From contig FZRE01000014.1 in the NCBI GenBank assembly GCA_900199655.1, positions 1 to 64,000 of the forward strand: DNA of 64,000 nt, written 5' to 3'. The translations under genes and the position numbers were made by a program. A model generated the notes under the pieces. It was not told the origin of the DNA and ran no database searches. It worked only from the letters and a program-made list of their open reading frames with translations. The stretch comes from Prevotellaceae bacterium KH2P17 (GTDB lineage Bacteria > Bacteroidota > Bacteroidia > Bacteroidales > Bacteroidaceae). This document shows positions 1 to 8,618 of the stretch, piece after piece. Numbering within the stretch: the stretch's first letter is position 1; each line of letters begins with the position of its first letter.

Positions 1-212
1 TCGCGCATGCCGGCACGGGGCATGTCCTTGAGCAGTTCCATCGCATAGAGGACGATGCTGGTCTGCAGCACGTTCAGCTCTTCAGAGCGGTCGGAGTGCC
101 TGTAGTACCCTTGTCTGCTGATGCCAAGATAATCGCAGAGGAAGGAGACCCGGCCGCGGAACGGCTCCGGCTCCCCGCTCTGAGACAGGGCAGTGATTAC
201 CCGGCATCGGAT
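1..212 (-). CDS. IS3-family transposase OrfB, 5' part (truncated by window edge)
   Basis: The -1 frame relative to orfA is open from the A7 slippery run (212-218) to the window edge. It encodes the beginning of an IS3 OrfB, including the conserved segment FLCDYLGISRQGYYRH at about 75-125 of the window. This is the N-terminal region before the DDE integrase core. There is no convincing separate start codon, which fits expression only as a frameshifted OrfAB. The catalytic DDE residues would lie to the left of position 1 and are not visible. Confidence 0.8.
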   Translation of the reverse strand, partial: MRCRVITALSQSGEPEPFRGRVSFLCDYLGISRQGYYRHSDRSEELNVLQTSIVLYAMELLKDMPRAGMR

Positions 213-565
213 TTTTTTCGGATACGGATGTTGAACTTCTTCTCGGCCAGGTCTATCATCGTGGAATTGGCCAGGCAGCGGAGTTTCTCCTGGGCCAGTT
301 CCTTCTTCAGGCGCTTCAGTTCTGCTTCATGCGCCTTGCACTCCTCGAGCAGCTGGGCGCGAAGCTCATCGAGCGTGGTTGGCAGTTCTTCGTGTTTCAT
401 AAGAAAGGGAATTGATGAGGTGTCGGGGTGGCCGTACGCGCGGAGGTATCCGAAGAATGTCGACACGGGAATGCCGACACTCGCGGAAAAGGCGCGTATC
501 GACAGCCCACTCGTGAGGTACCGACGTAATAACTCCAGTTTTTCGATTTCATTGTACTGTTTCAT
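197..565 (-). CDS. IS3-family transposase OrfA (helix-turn-helix subunit)
   Basis: This 122-residue protein is the DNA-binding part of the IS transposase. Residues 1-45 form a helix-turn-helix of the HTH_21/IS3 type (MKQYNEIEKLELLRRYLTSG, then SIRAFSASVGIPVSTFFGYL). Residues about 65-100 are a charged heptad-like segment, as in the OrfA leucine zipper. A run of seven T on the plus strand at 212-218 (A7 in the message) lies just before the stop. It is a typical slippery site for -1 frameshifting into orfB. OrfA alone usually acts as a regulator, and the OrfAB fusion is the active transposase. Confidence 0.85.
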   Translation of the reverse strand: MKQYNEIEKLELLRRYLTSGLSIRAFSASVGIPVSTFFGYLRAYGHPDTSSIPFLMKHEELPTTLDELRAQLLEECKAHEAELKRLKKELAQEKLRCLANSTMIDLAEKKFNIRIRKKSDAG

Positions 566-904
566 GACTTTTTACTTTTTTTGCTTGATGTAAACTGTCA
601 ACTTATTCAGTACAGGTCACTCAGCAACTATAAAAGCGTAGAAGAAAATTCGGGGCGGCTACGTTTCACTCCACAATCAGGGGCAGGAAATTCTTTCTGA
701 ATACAGCAGGTACACCTGATCTTGCAACACCTCAAAACAAATCACTTATTAACCTTATGTTTCTGTGTTTCCAAATGCAGGGAGAAACATCGCCGGAAGA
801 CTTCGACCAAGCCTCTCGGCATCGCTTTTAGGCCCTGTTTTTCCTCTATCGGAAGCTCTGAAGTTACAAAACAACATTTTATTTACATTATTTTCCTTTT
901 TCTC

Positions 905-935
905 TTTCGGCTTTCCTCTTTTTTTATTAACTTTG
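905..935 (+). promoter_or_regulatory. Candidate Bacteroidetes promoter for the rmlA-wzc operon
   Basis: A -7 box TAACTTTG (928-935) matches TAnnTTTG. It is preceded after 19 bases by TTTC (905-908), one mismatch from the TTTG -33 element. Transcription would start near 942, leaving a leader of about 210 bases. The bases after the -7 box (CGCGCG, then ATTAAAG) resemble those of the candidate promoter at 56240-56247. Confidence 0.5.
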
Positions 936-972
936 CGCGCGAATTAAAGTTAAAATAAACAAAGATATCGGA

Positions 973-1146
973 ATGGCTCACAAGCGCGCTCGCAGGAGAG
1001 CCAAAGCGGTTCGGAGTTATTTAATAATAAAATTAGGAGTTAAATTTAGCATACTGCTTTATGGGAATTTAGAGCTAAGAGCTTGTAATTGTCAACATCA
1101 TGAAGACAGAAACGCACAATTAGCTATGAAACTTCAAAGAAATTAA
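973..1146 (+). CDS. Possible short leader ORF upstream of rmlA (57 aa), unknown
   Basis: An open frame with ATG at 973 and TAA at 1144-1146 encodes 57 residues. The N-terminus is very basic ([17 protein letters not shown]) and is followed by a hydrophobic stretch ([15 protein letters not shown]). It lies wholly inside the predicted rmlA leader and stops four bases before the rmlA ATG, so it could be translationally coupled or be a leader peptide. I recognise no family. An open frame of this size in an AT-rich leader can also occur by chance, so the call is weak. Confidence 0.25.
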   Translation: MAHKRARRRAKAVRSYLIIKLGVKFSILLYGNLELRACNCQHHEDRNAQLAMKLQRN

Positions 1147-1150
1147 AGAT

Positions 1151-2029
1151 ATGAAAGGAATCGTATTAGCAGGTGGTTCCGGCACACGCCTCTACCCTAT
1201 TACCAAAGGCATCAGCAAGCAGTTGATACCCATCTTCGACAAGCCAATGATTTATTATCCCGTATCGGTGTTGATGCTTGCCGGCATACGCGACATTCTG
1301 ATTATCTCAACTCCCTTCGACTTGCCTGGGTTTCGCCGCCTCTTGGGCGATGGCCACGAACTCGGCGTACATTTTGAATACGCCGAACAGCCAAGTCCCG
1401 ACGGTCTCGCCCAGGCATTCATCATCGGCGAGAAATTCATCGGGACCGACAGTGTATGCCTTGTTCTGGGCGACAATATCTTCTACGGTTCCGGCTTCTC
1501 GGCCCTCCTGAAGTCGAGTGTAGCCCACGCTGAACAGCAGGACAAGGCCACTGTGTTCGGTTACTATGTCAACGACCCGGAACGTTACGGCGTAGCAGAA
1601 TTCGATGCAGAGGGCAACTGTCTGAGCATTGAGGAGAAACCGACCTGCCCAAAGAGCAATTATGCGGTAGTAGGACTGTATTTCTATCCGAACAGCGTTG
1701 TCGAAATAGCCAAGAATATCAAGCCCAGTGCCCGGGGTGAGCTTGAGATTACGACTGTTAATCAGGAGTATCTCCGGCGTAAGCAACTGAGGGTTGAGAC
1801 CTTGCAGCGCGGTTTTGCTTGGCTGGACACCGGTACGCACGACAGCCTCAGCGAAGCCAGCACGTTCATAGAAGTGATAGAAAAGAGGCAGGGACTGAAG
1901 GTGGCATGCCTCGAAGAGATAGCCTACAAGAAAGGATGGATTACCACCGATGAGCTGAAAGCAGTTGCACAGCCTATGGAGAAGAACGACTATGGCAAAT
2001 ACCTGTTGCGTCTGGCAGAAGGAAAGTGA
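1151..2029 (+). CDS. rmlA: Glucose-1-phosphate thymidylyltransferase RmlA
   Basis: The enzyme joins dTTP and glucose-1-phosphate to give dTDP-glucose, the first step towards dTDP-L-rhamnose and other dTDP-6-deoxy sugars. The 292-residue length is standard. Residues 8-16 (GGSGTRLYP) are the nucleotide-binding signature, with K23/Q24 just after. The acceptor-site stretch [15 protein letters not shown] is at 76-90, and the metal-binding Asp is in LGDN (106-109). The partners rmlB, rmlC and rmlD are not in the window and must lie elsewhere if rhamnose is made. It is the first recognisable gene of a three-gene plus-strand operon with wzc. Confidence 0.95.
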   Translation: MKGIVLAGGSGTRLYPITKGISKQLIPIFDKPMIYYPVSVLMLAGIRDILIISTPFDLPGFRRLLGDGHELGVHFEYAEQPSPDGLAQAFIIGEKFIGTDSVCLVLGDNIFYGSGFSALLKSSVAHAEQQDKATVFGYYVNDPERYGVAEFDAEGNCLSIEEKPTCPKSNYAVVGLYFYPNSVVEIAKNIKPSARGELEITTVNQEYLRRKQLRVETLQRGFAWLDTGTHDSLSEASTFIEVIEKRQGLKVACLEEIAYKKGWITTDELKAVAQPMEKNDYGKYLLRLAEGK

Positions 2030-2076
2030 ACAAACAAAAAAATAAAGAAATAAGGAAATAAATAATACATGCAATA

Positions 2077-4572
2077 ATGGAAGAAAATAAAAACTTAGAA
2101 CAGGAAAACATTCAAGAGCAAGAAGAAAAATCGGCTTTTGACTTCCAAACCATTTACACGACGGTTATCCTCAACTGGAAGTGGTTCGTGCTTTCTCTCA
2201 TCATTTGCCTCGGCTTGGCTGCAATTTACCTTCGCTACGCGACGCCTCGCTATCAGGCAACAGTGAAGCTGCTGATTAAGGACGACGACAACAGCGGCCG
2301 GAGAAGCAACAGTATCATGAACACCAACACGCTGGGCATGATATCGAATTCTAACGGCCTTGACAACGAGATGGAAATCCTCTCCTCGCGTTCATTGGCC
2401 GAGCAAGCCGTGCGCGACCTGAAGCTGTACATCACCTACAGCTCTGAGGGACGGGTCAGTAAGAAACTGCTCTACCAGAACCAGCCCATCAATGTAGACA
2501 TTGACCCGGCTCACCTGGAGAAGCTCGACAATCCCATCGCACTGCGCATTGTACGCGAGGGCAACGGTTACCATGTCACCAGCACCTACTATGCCGGCAA
2601 CAAGGAGTACAACATTGACAAGACCTTCCAGAGCATGCCCGCCACCATCGGCACACGTGCCGGCATCATCAGCTTCAACAGCAACGGTGCCATTCCCATG
2701 GTCGATGGCTCAGTTTTGAACGTAAATATCACCTCCCCCAAAAGAGCTTCTTATAAATATGTAGGCTCACTCCTTATAAGCCAAACCTCAAAGACCACAA
2801 GCATCGCTCAGCTCACGCTGACCGATGAGATTCCCCAGCGCGCCATGGACTACCTGAAGCAGCTGGCCATTTGCTACAATCGCCAGGCCAACGAGGACAA
2901 GAACGAAATTGCCGTCCGTACGGAAGAGTTCATTAATGGCCGTTTGGAGAAAATCAATGCCGAATTGGGTAACACTGAGGGCCAGTTGGAAAGCTACAAG
3001 AAGCGCAACAACATGGTTCAGTTGCAGATGAATGCCGAGCAGGCGCTGGCCGGACAGAATGAGTACAGTCAGAAACTGACGGAAGCCAACACACAGGTTG
3101 CCTTAATCAACAGCGTTGAGGAGAGCATGAAGAGTGGCGAGAAATACCAGACACTACCCGCCAATGTTGGTATCTCCGACCCTACGGTCAATGGTCTGAT
3201 TAACAAATATAATGAGATAGCCCTCGAACGCAACCGCCTGTTGCGCAGTGCATCAGAGTCGTCGCCTACCGTAACTCCGCTTACTTCGCAGTTGGACGAC
3301 CTGAACAACAGTATCAACCGTGCCATGACACAGGCCAGACGCGGCTTGCAGATTCAGCGCAGCGGCGTGGCAGCCCAATACGGAAGATACGCCGGACAGG
3401 TTGGAGCATCGCCTGAACAAGAGCGCATGCTGACGCAGATAGGCCGCCAGCAGGAAGTGAAATCGGGCTTGTACCTGATGCTGCTCCAAAAACGTGAAGA
3501 GAACTCCATCTCACTGGCAGCTACAGCCGACAAAGGTAAGCTGCTCGATGACCCTGCCTTTGCAGGCAAAATCAGCCCAAAGTCCTCCATCATCATGCTG
3601 GCAGCACTTATCTTAGGTCTCATTATCCCTGCACTGGTTCTATTCCTCATCAGCTTCTTCCGCTACAAGATTGAAGGCCACGACGATGTTGCCAAGCTCA
3701 CAAAGCTGCCCATCCTCGCAGATGTTGCCGTTGCCAGCGACACAGCGAAGACCAAAGCCGACATTGTTGTACATGAAAACCAGAACAACCAAATGGAAGA
3801 AATATTCCGCAGCATGCGTACCAACCTGCAGTTCATGATGAAGGAAGGCGAAAAGGTCATCATGTTCACTTCCAGCACATCGGGCGAAGGCAAAACTTTC
3901 AATGCTGCCAACCTTGCCGTCAGCTTTGCCCTGTTAGGCAAGAAAGTAATCCTTGTGGGACTTGATATCCGCAAGCCCCGCCTGGCCGAACTCTTCGAGA
4001 TTAACGACCACCAACATGGTATTACACCTATTTTAATAAAGGATGACCCTACGTGGGAAGATGTCAAAAGTCAGATTCTGCCTTCGGGCATCAACAACAA
4101 CCTCGAATTGCTTATGGCCGGCCCCATTCCACCTAACCCATCGGAATTGGTTGCACGTACTTCACTGGACAAGGTAATTGACATCCTGAAAGAGAAATAC
4201 GACTACGTGCTGATAGATACCGCACCTGTTGGTCTGGTTACAGATACCCTGCAGATTGGCCGCGTTGCTGATGCGACCATCTACATGTGCCGTGCCGACT
4301 ATACACCAAAGGAGAGCTTCAACCTCATTAACGGTCTCGCCGCAGAGAAGAAGCTGCCCAACATGTCGGTAGTTATCAATGGCATCGACATGTCAAAGAA
4401 GAAATACGGCTACTACTATGGCTATGGACGTTACGGAAAGTATGGCCGCTACGGCCGCTATGGTCACTATGGCAAGTACGGCAGCTATGGTTCTTACGGT
4501 TCCTATGGCAGCTACGGTAACTATGCCGAAAGCCACTATGGCGACAAGAACGACACATCCATCAAGCGCTAA
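2077..4572 (+). CDS. wzc: Wzc-type polysaccharide co-polymerase / tyrosine autokinase
   Basis: This 831-residue inner-membrane protein controls chain length and export of Wzy-dependent polysaccharide. Transmembrane segments are at about 36-51 and 503-528 and flank a periplasmic Wzz domain with coiled-coil stretches. The cytoplasmic BY-kinase has Walker A (SSTSGEGKT, ending T607), Walker A' (ILVGLDIRKPRL, about 624-636) and Walker B (YVLIDTAPV, about 710-718). The last 57 residues are a tyrosine cluster with 17 Tyr in RYG/KYG/SYG repeats, the autophosphorylation tail. It is the only Wzc visible for two glycan clusters. No Wza gene is seen beside it. Confidence 0.95.
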   Translation: MEENKNLEQENIQEQEEKSAFDFQTIYTTVILNWKWFVLSLIICLGLAAIYLRYATPRYQATVKLLIKDDDNSGRRSNSIMNTNTLGMISNSNGLDNEMEILSSRSLAEQAVRDLKLYITYSSEGRVSKKLLYQNQPINVDIDPAHLEKLDNPIALRIVREGNGYHVTSTYYAGNKEYNIDKTFQSMPATIGTRAGIISFNSNGAIPMVDGSVLNVNITSPKRASYKYVGSLLISQTSKTTSIAQLTLTDEIPQRAMDYLKQLAICYNRQANEDKNEIAVRTEEFINGRLEKINAELGNTEGQLESYKKRNNMVQLQMNAEQALAGQNEYSQKLTEANTQVALINSVEESMKSGEKYQTLPANVGISDPTVNGLINKYNEIALERNRLLRSASESSPTVTPLTSQLDDLNNSINRAMTQARRGLQIQRSGVAAQYGRYAGQVGASPEQERMLTQIGRQQEVKSGLYLMLLQKREENSISLAATADKGKLLDDPAFAGKISPKSSIIMLAALILGLIIPALVLFLISFFRYKIEGHDDVAKLTKLPILADVAVASDTAKTKADIVVHENQNNQMEEIFRSMRTNLQFMMKEGEKVIMFTSSTSGEGKTFNAANLAVSFALLGKKVILVGLDIRKPRLAELFEINDHQHGITPILIKDDPTWEDVKSQILPSGINNNLELLMAGPIPPNPSELVARTSLDKVIDILKEKYDYVLIDTAPVGLVTDTLQIGRVADATIYMCRADYTPKESFNLINGLAAEKKLPNMSVVINGIDMSKKKYGYYYGYGRYGKYGRYGRYGHYGKYGSYGSYGSYGSYGNYAESHYGDKNDTSIKR

Positions 4573-4645
4573 CATGCGCTTGACGGGTGTGCCTAAATAA
4601 CGCGCTACATCTATTTATCCTTACTAACAAGAACGAAGATACGCT

Positions 4646-5077
4646 ATGATAATTGCCGTAGACTTTGACGGAACGATTGTTGAACACCGATATCCAGAAA
4701 TTGGCGAAGAAGTGCCCTTTGCAACAGATACCCTACGCATGCTCATCAAGGAGCACCACCGGCTGATTCTGTGGAGTGTGCGCGAAGGTCAGCTGTTGGA
4801 AGACGCAGTGAACTGGTGCAAGAAACGCGGTGTAGAATTCTACGCCGTAAACAAGGACTACCCGGAAGAGATGGTAGAATACAACAACCACTTCTCACGC
4901 AAAATAAAGGCAGACATCTTTATTGACGACCGCAATTTGGGAGGTCTGCCCGACTGGGGGCAAATATATCACATGATACACGACCACGTGTCATACCGGC
5001 ACTTGCTAAACGAAGCCAGACAGCAGGGCATAGAGGCTACCGAAGCACCAAAGAAGAGACACTGGTGGCAGTTTTAG
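4646..5077 (+). CDS. Small HAD-superfamily hydrolase (BT0820-like)
   Basis: This 143-residue protein has a minimal HAD fold without an obvious cap. Motif I is VDFDGT with nucleophile D6 and D8. The motif II Ser is in LWSVREG (S44). Lysines 86/88 precede motif IV, IFIDDRN (D94/D95). Such small proteins are common in Bacteroidetes near surface-polysaccharide genes. The substrate is not evident, and a sugar-phosphate or polyol-phosphate phosphatase role is only inferred. It follows wzc by 73 bases and probably shares its transcript. Confidence 0.75.
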   Translation: MIIAVDFDGTIVEHRYPEIGEEVPFATDTLRMLIKEHHRLILWSVREGQLLEDAVNWCKKRGVEFYAVNKDYPEEMVEYNNHFSRKIKADIFIDDRNLGGLPDWGQIYHMIHDHVSYRHLLNEARQQGIEATEAPKKRHWWQF

Positions 5078-5101
5078 CTCCCGTTTTCTTCGACTTGTAA
5101 C

Positions 5102-5183
5102 AAAAAAAAGGAATTCGACCTCGAAGCAAGTTAATGACAACCTACATGAGAAATAGGAGACATGACAGCTTCGAGGTCGAATT
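5102..5183 (-). terminator. Long inverted repeat with T8 tail: terminator for cluster A
   Basis: AATTCGACCTCGAAGC (5112-5127) is repeated perfectly as its reverse complement at 5168-5183, across 40 bases. Read on the minus strand, the second arm is followed by CC and eight T (A8 on plus at 5102-5109). This is the pattern of a rho-independent terminator just downstream of the last cluster A gene (ending 5319). The long loop is unusual. Confidence 0.55.
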
Positions 5184-5217
5184 GTATATTTGAAGAAACA
5201 AGCTAACACCAATAGAA

Positions 5218-5251
5218 AAGGATGCTCCCCATGCGCATGGAAAGCATCCTT
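5218..5251. terminator. Bidirectional hairpin between convergent operons
   Basis: AAGGATGCT (5218-5226) pairs with AGCATCCTT (5243-5251), with a second palindrome CCATGCGCATGG nested inside. On the minus strand TTTTCTATT follows the stem. On the plus strand the context is only moderately T-rich. It sits between the HAD gene (+) and the WecA-like gene (-), where a two-way terminator is expected. Confidence 0.6.
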
Positions 5252-5318
5252 CAAATTTCCCGGGACTATCTTTTTAGTCGGTCAGGAATATAACTTCATC
5301 AAATAACCTGTGCAAAAC

Positions 5319-6500
5319 TCAATGACGATCGAGAAAATCTCTTATCCATAAATAAAGTTTTCCATGTTCTACATGGCTCTTCCGCGCCAGCCATCTCAGT
5401 GTTCTATAGGGCAGCCGGTTGCGGTTCAGACGTCGTACGGTGTAGTAAACGCCACATGTAGTCATCAGCCCTAAAAGCACCACAACAACGAACTGGACTG
5501 TCGCACTCCCTCCAAGTTGGTAAGCAACTAACCACACGAGCATGTTGACACAACCCAACGAACATTCCATAAAGGTTGTGCCGGCATGTGAGAACCCCAT
5601 CTCTATAAACAGATGGTGAAGGTGTGACTTGTCTGGCTCAAAAGGTGAAACGCCCTTTATCATTCTGGCTGTCATTACCCGCAAGGTATCAAATACCGGT
5701 ATGCTCAAGACACTCAGACAGAAAGCAACCACACTCATGTTTGTAAACTGTGCCTGCACCTTCGAGGTATTGTCTATTGCATGCAGACAGAATATCACCA
5801 TCAGCATGCCCAACATCAGTGTACCGGCATCACCTATGAACATTTTGGTTTTAACTCCAAACACATTATGCAGGAAAAACGGCACCAAAGCTCCTGCTGC
5901 CAGGAAAGCCATGATAGCCATTGTACCGTCAAAGGAGCAGGCAAATACGATACCGAAAACAATGCAGGCCATCGTGCAGAAGCCAGATGAAAGACCATCA
6001 ACGCCGTCAATCAAGTTAATAGAGTTGATGATACCGCAACCGGCAATGGCGCTCAGTGGGAGCGAAAGGTAGACAGGTAACTTTCCGATACCAAAAATAC
6101 CGTGCATATCGTTCATGTTCGTAAGATCCATTTTGACCACAAAAGCAATCATGGCAACCTCCAAAACAAGCCTCACCACCGGACTCAGGCCGAGTATATC
6201 ATCCATCAGCCCTACATAGAGCATCATAGTTAAGGCAACAATGCACGTGAACAGCGCAAACGAGTCAAAGAATACACTCACCACTCCGGCACCTACAACA
6301 ATGCCAAAATAGACAGCCATGCCTCCCAATACCGGTACTGGCTTTCGCTGCAACTTTCGGTAGCAGGGCTTGTCGACAATATCTTTCATCAAAGCAACCC
6401 TTACAATCACCGGGTGAATCACCCATACCATCATCATTGAAACCACAAAGGGCATCAGCATTCCCAAAATGGCAATACGCCATGTAATTAATCCGTTCAT
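5319..6500 (-). CDS. WecA/MraY-like undecaprenyl-phosphate sugar-1-phosphate transferase
   Basis: This 393-residue polytopic membrane enzyme moves a sugar-1-phosphate (usually GlcNAc-1-P) from a UDP-sugar to undecaprenyl phosphate and so starts a lipid-linked glycan. Family motifs are present: DKPCYRKLQRKPVP (43-56), the MDD metal site (D100/D101), NSINLIDGVDGLSSG (159-173), KMFIGDAG (219-226) and HLHH (293-296). The HLHH motif and lack of a muramyl-peptide pattern favour a WecA/TagO role over MraY. It is the last gene of cluster A. Cluster B has a different, PglC-like initiator. Confidence 0.9.
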   Translation of the reverse strand: MNGLITWRIAILGMLMPFVVSMMMVWVIHPVIVRVALMKDIVDKPCYRKLQRKPVPVLGGMAVYFGIVVGAGVVSVFFDSFALFTCIVALTMMLYVGLMDDILGLSPVVRLVLEVAMIAFVVKMDLTNMNDMHGIFGIGKLPVYLSLPLSAIAGCGIINSINLIDGVDGLSSGFCTMACIVFGIVFACSFDGTMAIMAFLAAGALVPFFLHNVFGVKTKMFIGDAGTLMLGMLMVIFCLHAIDNTSKVQAQFTNMSVVAFCLSVLSIPVFDTLRVMTARMIKGVSPFEPDKSHLHHLFIEMGFSHAGTTFMECSLGCVNMLVWLVAYQLGGSATVQFVVVVLLGLMTTCGVYYTVRRLNRNRLPYRTLRWLARKSHVEHGKLYLWIRDFLDRH

Positions 6501-6594
6501 CTTGATATAAAGCTCTCAAAACTAATAAAAAAAACACCTTAATTATCAGAAATAACTATCGGCAAAACCAAACTTGGCGTAATGAAGAAATCGG

Positions 6595-7743
6595 TTAAAT
6601 GTCCCGCACAGCCGAACCCATGAATTTCAGGAAACAATAGGCAGATTCACCCGGAAACAATTTTGCATTGCGACTGTACACCGGTATTTGTCCGGCGAAA
6701 GTAACCAGCTTCTTTAAGATAGGATTGGCATTAACTGGCAATTGTTTCTTTTTCTGTCTGGCTCCAAAGTTACCTGTACTAAGAACATTTTCCATCAGTT
6801 GCATAGCTTTTTCCTCTTGTCCTGTCTCATAAAATGGCATGTGATGTTTGGGGAAACCTAAAAACTCTACCGCCAACACAGCAAACAGACACCAGAATTT
6901 TCTGACACCGAGCATGTTGATGTCCTCTTCAAGCAACTTTGTATTTATCTTGGTATAATTCTTGTCCATATACATCATCCAGTCGGAAATCTGTCGAAGA
7001 CCAATCCCCCCGTTCATAAAGTGGTTCAGCAGATGAATGAAAATGAAGAGCACATTAAAATTGTCTGACGCTATTAAAATTTCACTTGGCTTTCCCGAAA
7101 TAGCAGCTTCGGTTATCGATAGTTTCTGTATCGGTTCTATTCTTCTTTTCGCCCAATCCATTAGATGCTTGTCACACTGCCTACATATAGAACTATGTAT
7201 GTCTCCATGTAACTCGACAACGAAACCAGCACAATCATAATCTGAATGTTTTCTACCAGATTTCTCTCCTCCTACTCTGTCGGAAACTTGTTCCAACAAT
7301 AATTTAGCTTGCTGATAATCATCATCTTGAGGAAAAAACAAATCAATGTCTCCCGGCTGTCTATGAAGCGGCATTGCATAATTTACGGCTGCTCCTTGTC
7401 CCTTTAAAAGCAAACAATGACACCCCTTGCCAATCAATTTATACATCAAAATTGGTACAAAGGCATTCATCCGCTTATTCTCCGTTTCAACGTCAGAGAC
7501 TTTTTTCAGCAAGCTAAAATAGATGTTCCGTGACGGCTGCATGTTGTGAGGAAGTAACATCATGCCATCTGTAACCTGTCCTACCACGGTTTGTATGAGC
7601 GCTATATCTACTATCTCTGCCCATTCTTCCTCATTTGTTCCATGAAGTGCCTCTATCAACTGCCGAAAAATCTCTGAATCCGGTGACGGTTGGTAGAGGC
7701 CCAACTTGTATATTTGCAGGAACTTTATCTCCGTCGTTTTCAT
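6595..7743 (-). CDS. Nucleotidyltransferase-family protein (NTP_transf_5, PF14907-like)
   Basis: The 382-residue protein has the nucleotidyltransferase-fold signature LLLKGQG (111-117) followed by PGDIDLFF (130-137), where D132 and D134 are the expected metal ligands. Proteins of this uncharacterised family are common in Bacteroidetes and Firmicutes capsule and peptide-modification loci. No substrate is established. Here it lies between a glycosyltransferase and the WecA-like gene in one minus-strand run, which suggests a part in glycan assembly, but that is inference from position only. Confidence 0.75.
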   Translation of the reverse strand: MKTTEIKFLQIYKLGLYQPSPDSEIFRQLIEALHGTNEEEWAEIVDIALIQTVVGQVTDGMMLLPHNMQPSRNIYFSLLKKVSDVETENKRMNAFVPILMYKLIGKGCHCLLLKGQGAAVNYAMPLHRQPGDIDLFFPQDDDYQQAKLLLEQVSDRVGGEKSGRKHSDYDCAGFVVELHGDIHSSICRQCDKHLMDWAKRRIEPIQKLSITEAAISGKPSEILIASDNFNVLFIFIHLLNHFMNGGIGLRQISDWMMYMDKNYTKINTKLLEEDINMLGVRKFWCLFAVLAVEFLGFPKHHMPFYETGQEEKAMQLMENVLSTGNFGARQKKKQLPVNANPILKKLVTFAGQIPVYSRNAKLFPGESAYCFLKFMGSAVRDI

Positions 7744-7758
7744 TATTGTTGAATTAGC

Positions 7759-8604
7759 CTATTTCCTCAAGATATACTGATATATCCATGTCCGCAGTTT
7801 AGTGGGAAAGGTTACCTGTGCAAACCTGAGACAATAGTTCTTCAGTAGAACTGGATATGAAATCAGACCTTCATGGTACATGAACTTGAAAACCTTCATG
7901 TGTTGGTTAAAATAGGCAAGACCGCCACGCCGTGCAAACTGGTCGGCACCAGAACGCACATTAACCACCACATCGGGAATATTGCGGAACTTGCAATGGC
8001 TCTTCATCATGCGGGCCCACAGGTAGAAGTCTTCCTGACGGAATTTACCCGAATAGTTGCCAGCTCTCATTAGATCGGCCTTCTTCATGATAACCGTCAC
8101 ATGATTCACACCACATCGGGTTTGCATCATCTTATAGATACCTTCATTGTCAAGCGGCAGCAATCGTTTGGAAACAATATTCTCCGGTTCGCCAACGAAC
8201 TCTGTTATCATGCCTCCCACCATACTTAATTCCGGGTCTTCTTCAAAACATTGCATCTGCTTCTCGAAGCGGTCGGGCAAAGATATATCGTCAGAATCCA
8301 TCCGGGCAATATAATCATACCGACAGTTTTCACATGCAATGTGCAAAGCCTCGCCCAAGCCGCGGTTTACTTCCTGGGGCAGGAAGACTATATTCGTAGG
8401 AATATTGGCACAGTGCGTCTTTCTTATTTCTTGCTCAATTACCCTAATAAGAGATTGTGGAAGCGGACCATCTCCTACTATTACGATCTCATCCGGCTTC
8501 AACGATTGATTTATGACAATGGAGTCCAAAGCATCTTCCAGATATTCTAGATCGTCATTCTTATAAATAGACATTGCTACCGAGAATGGTATTTTTTCAT
8601 TCAT
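7759..8604 (-). CDS. GT2 glycosyltransferase (AmsE-like)
   Basis: A 281-residue family 2 glycosyltransferase. It has the N-terminal VAMSIYKND strand, the acceptor-side EIVIVGDGPL strand, and the divalent-metal motif ARMDSDD (about 100-106 from this start) followed by SLPDRFEKQ. It probably adds one sugar to the lipid-linked repeat unit on the cytoplasmic face. The start is set at the ATG at 8604; a TTG two codons upstream (8610) is also possible. It follows ugd by 14 bases and precedes the nucleotidyltransferase by 15. Confidence 0.88.
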   Translation of the reverse strand: MNEKIPFSVAMSIYKNDDLEYLEDALDSIVINQSLKPDEIVIVGDGPLPQSLIRVIEQEIRKTHCANIPTNIVFLPQEVNRGLGEALHIACENCRYDYIARMDSDDISLPDRFEKQMQCFEEDPELSMVGGMITEFVGEPENIVSKRLLPLDNEGIYKMMQTRCGVNHVTVIMKKADLMRAGNYSGKFRQEDFYLWARMMKSHCKFRNIPDVVVNVRSGADQFARRGGLAYFNQHMKVFKFMYHEGLISYPVLLKNYCLRFAQVTFPTKLRTWIYQYILRK

Positions 8605-8618
8605 GTTCAATATGCATT

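Larger units (their letters stand above)
1..614 (-). mobile_element. IS3-family (IS150-like) insertion sequence, one end only
   Basis: The element holds an orfA with a helix-turn-helix and, overlapping it in the -1 frame, the start of orfB; this is the standard IS3-family layout. Read on the minus strand, the outer end begins at 614 with TGTACTGAATAAGTTGACAG. The TGTACTG start resembles the termini of the IS150 group. The other end and the rest of orfB lie outside the window, so the target duplication and terminal repeat pairing cannot be checked. The boundary at 614 is inferred from the terminal motif. Confidence 0.8.
615..1150. other. Intergenic leader region between the IS end and rmlA
   Basis: This 536-bp gap holds a Bacteroidetes-type promoter (905-935), a possible 57-codon ORF (973-1146) and about 210 bases of leader before rmlA. 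I see no UpxY/UpxZ-type antiterminator gene, which often begins Bacteroides capsule operons. The stretch 615-900 has no feature I can support. Confidence 0.5.

Noticed and set aside
615..1150. UpxY/UpxZ-type antiterminator gene at the head of the operon
   Set aside because: No frame in this gap encodes a NusG-like protein.
1307..2074. Minus-strand open frame opposite rmlA (255 codons)
   Set aside because: It is a shadow of rmlA with no family features.
5112..5183. Invertible promoter element (Mpi-type) at the capsule border
   Set aside because: The repeat arms are only 40 bases apart, too close for the usual invertible promoters, and no promoter motif lies between them.
7006..7011. C6 tract in the nucleotidyltransferase gene as a phase-variable site
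   Set aside because: Six bases is too short for frequent slippage; only the ten-base tract at 21838 is convincing.
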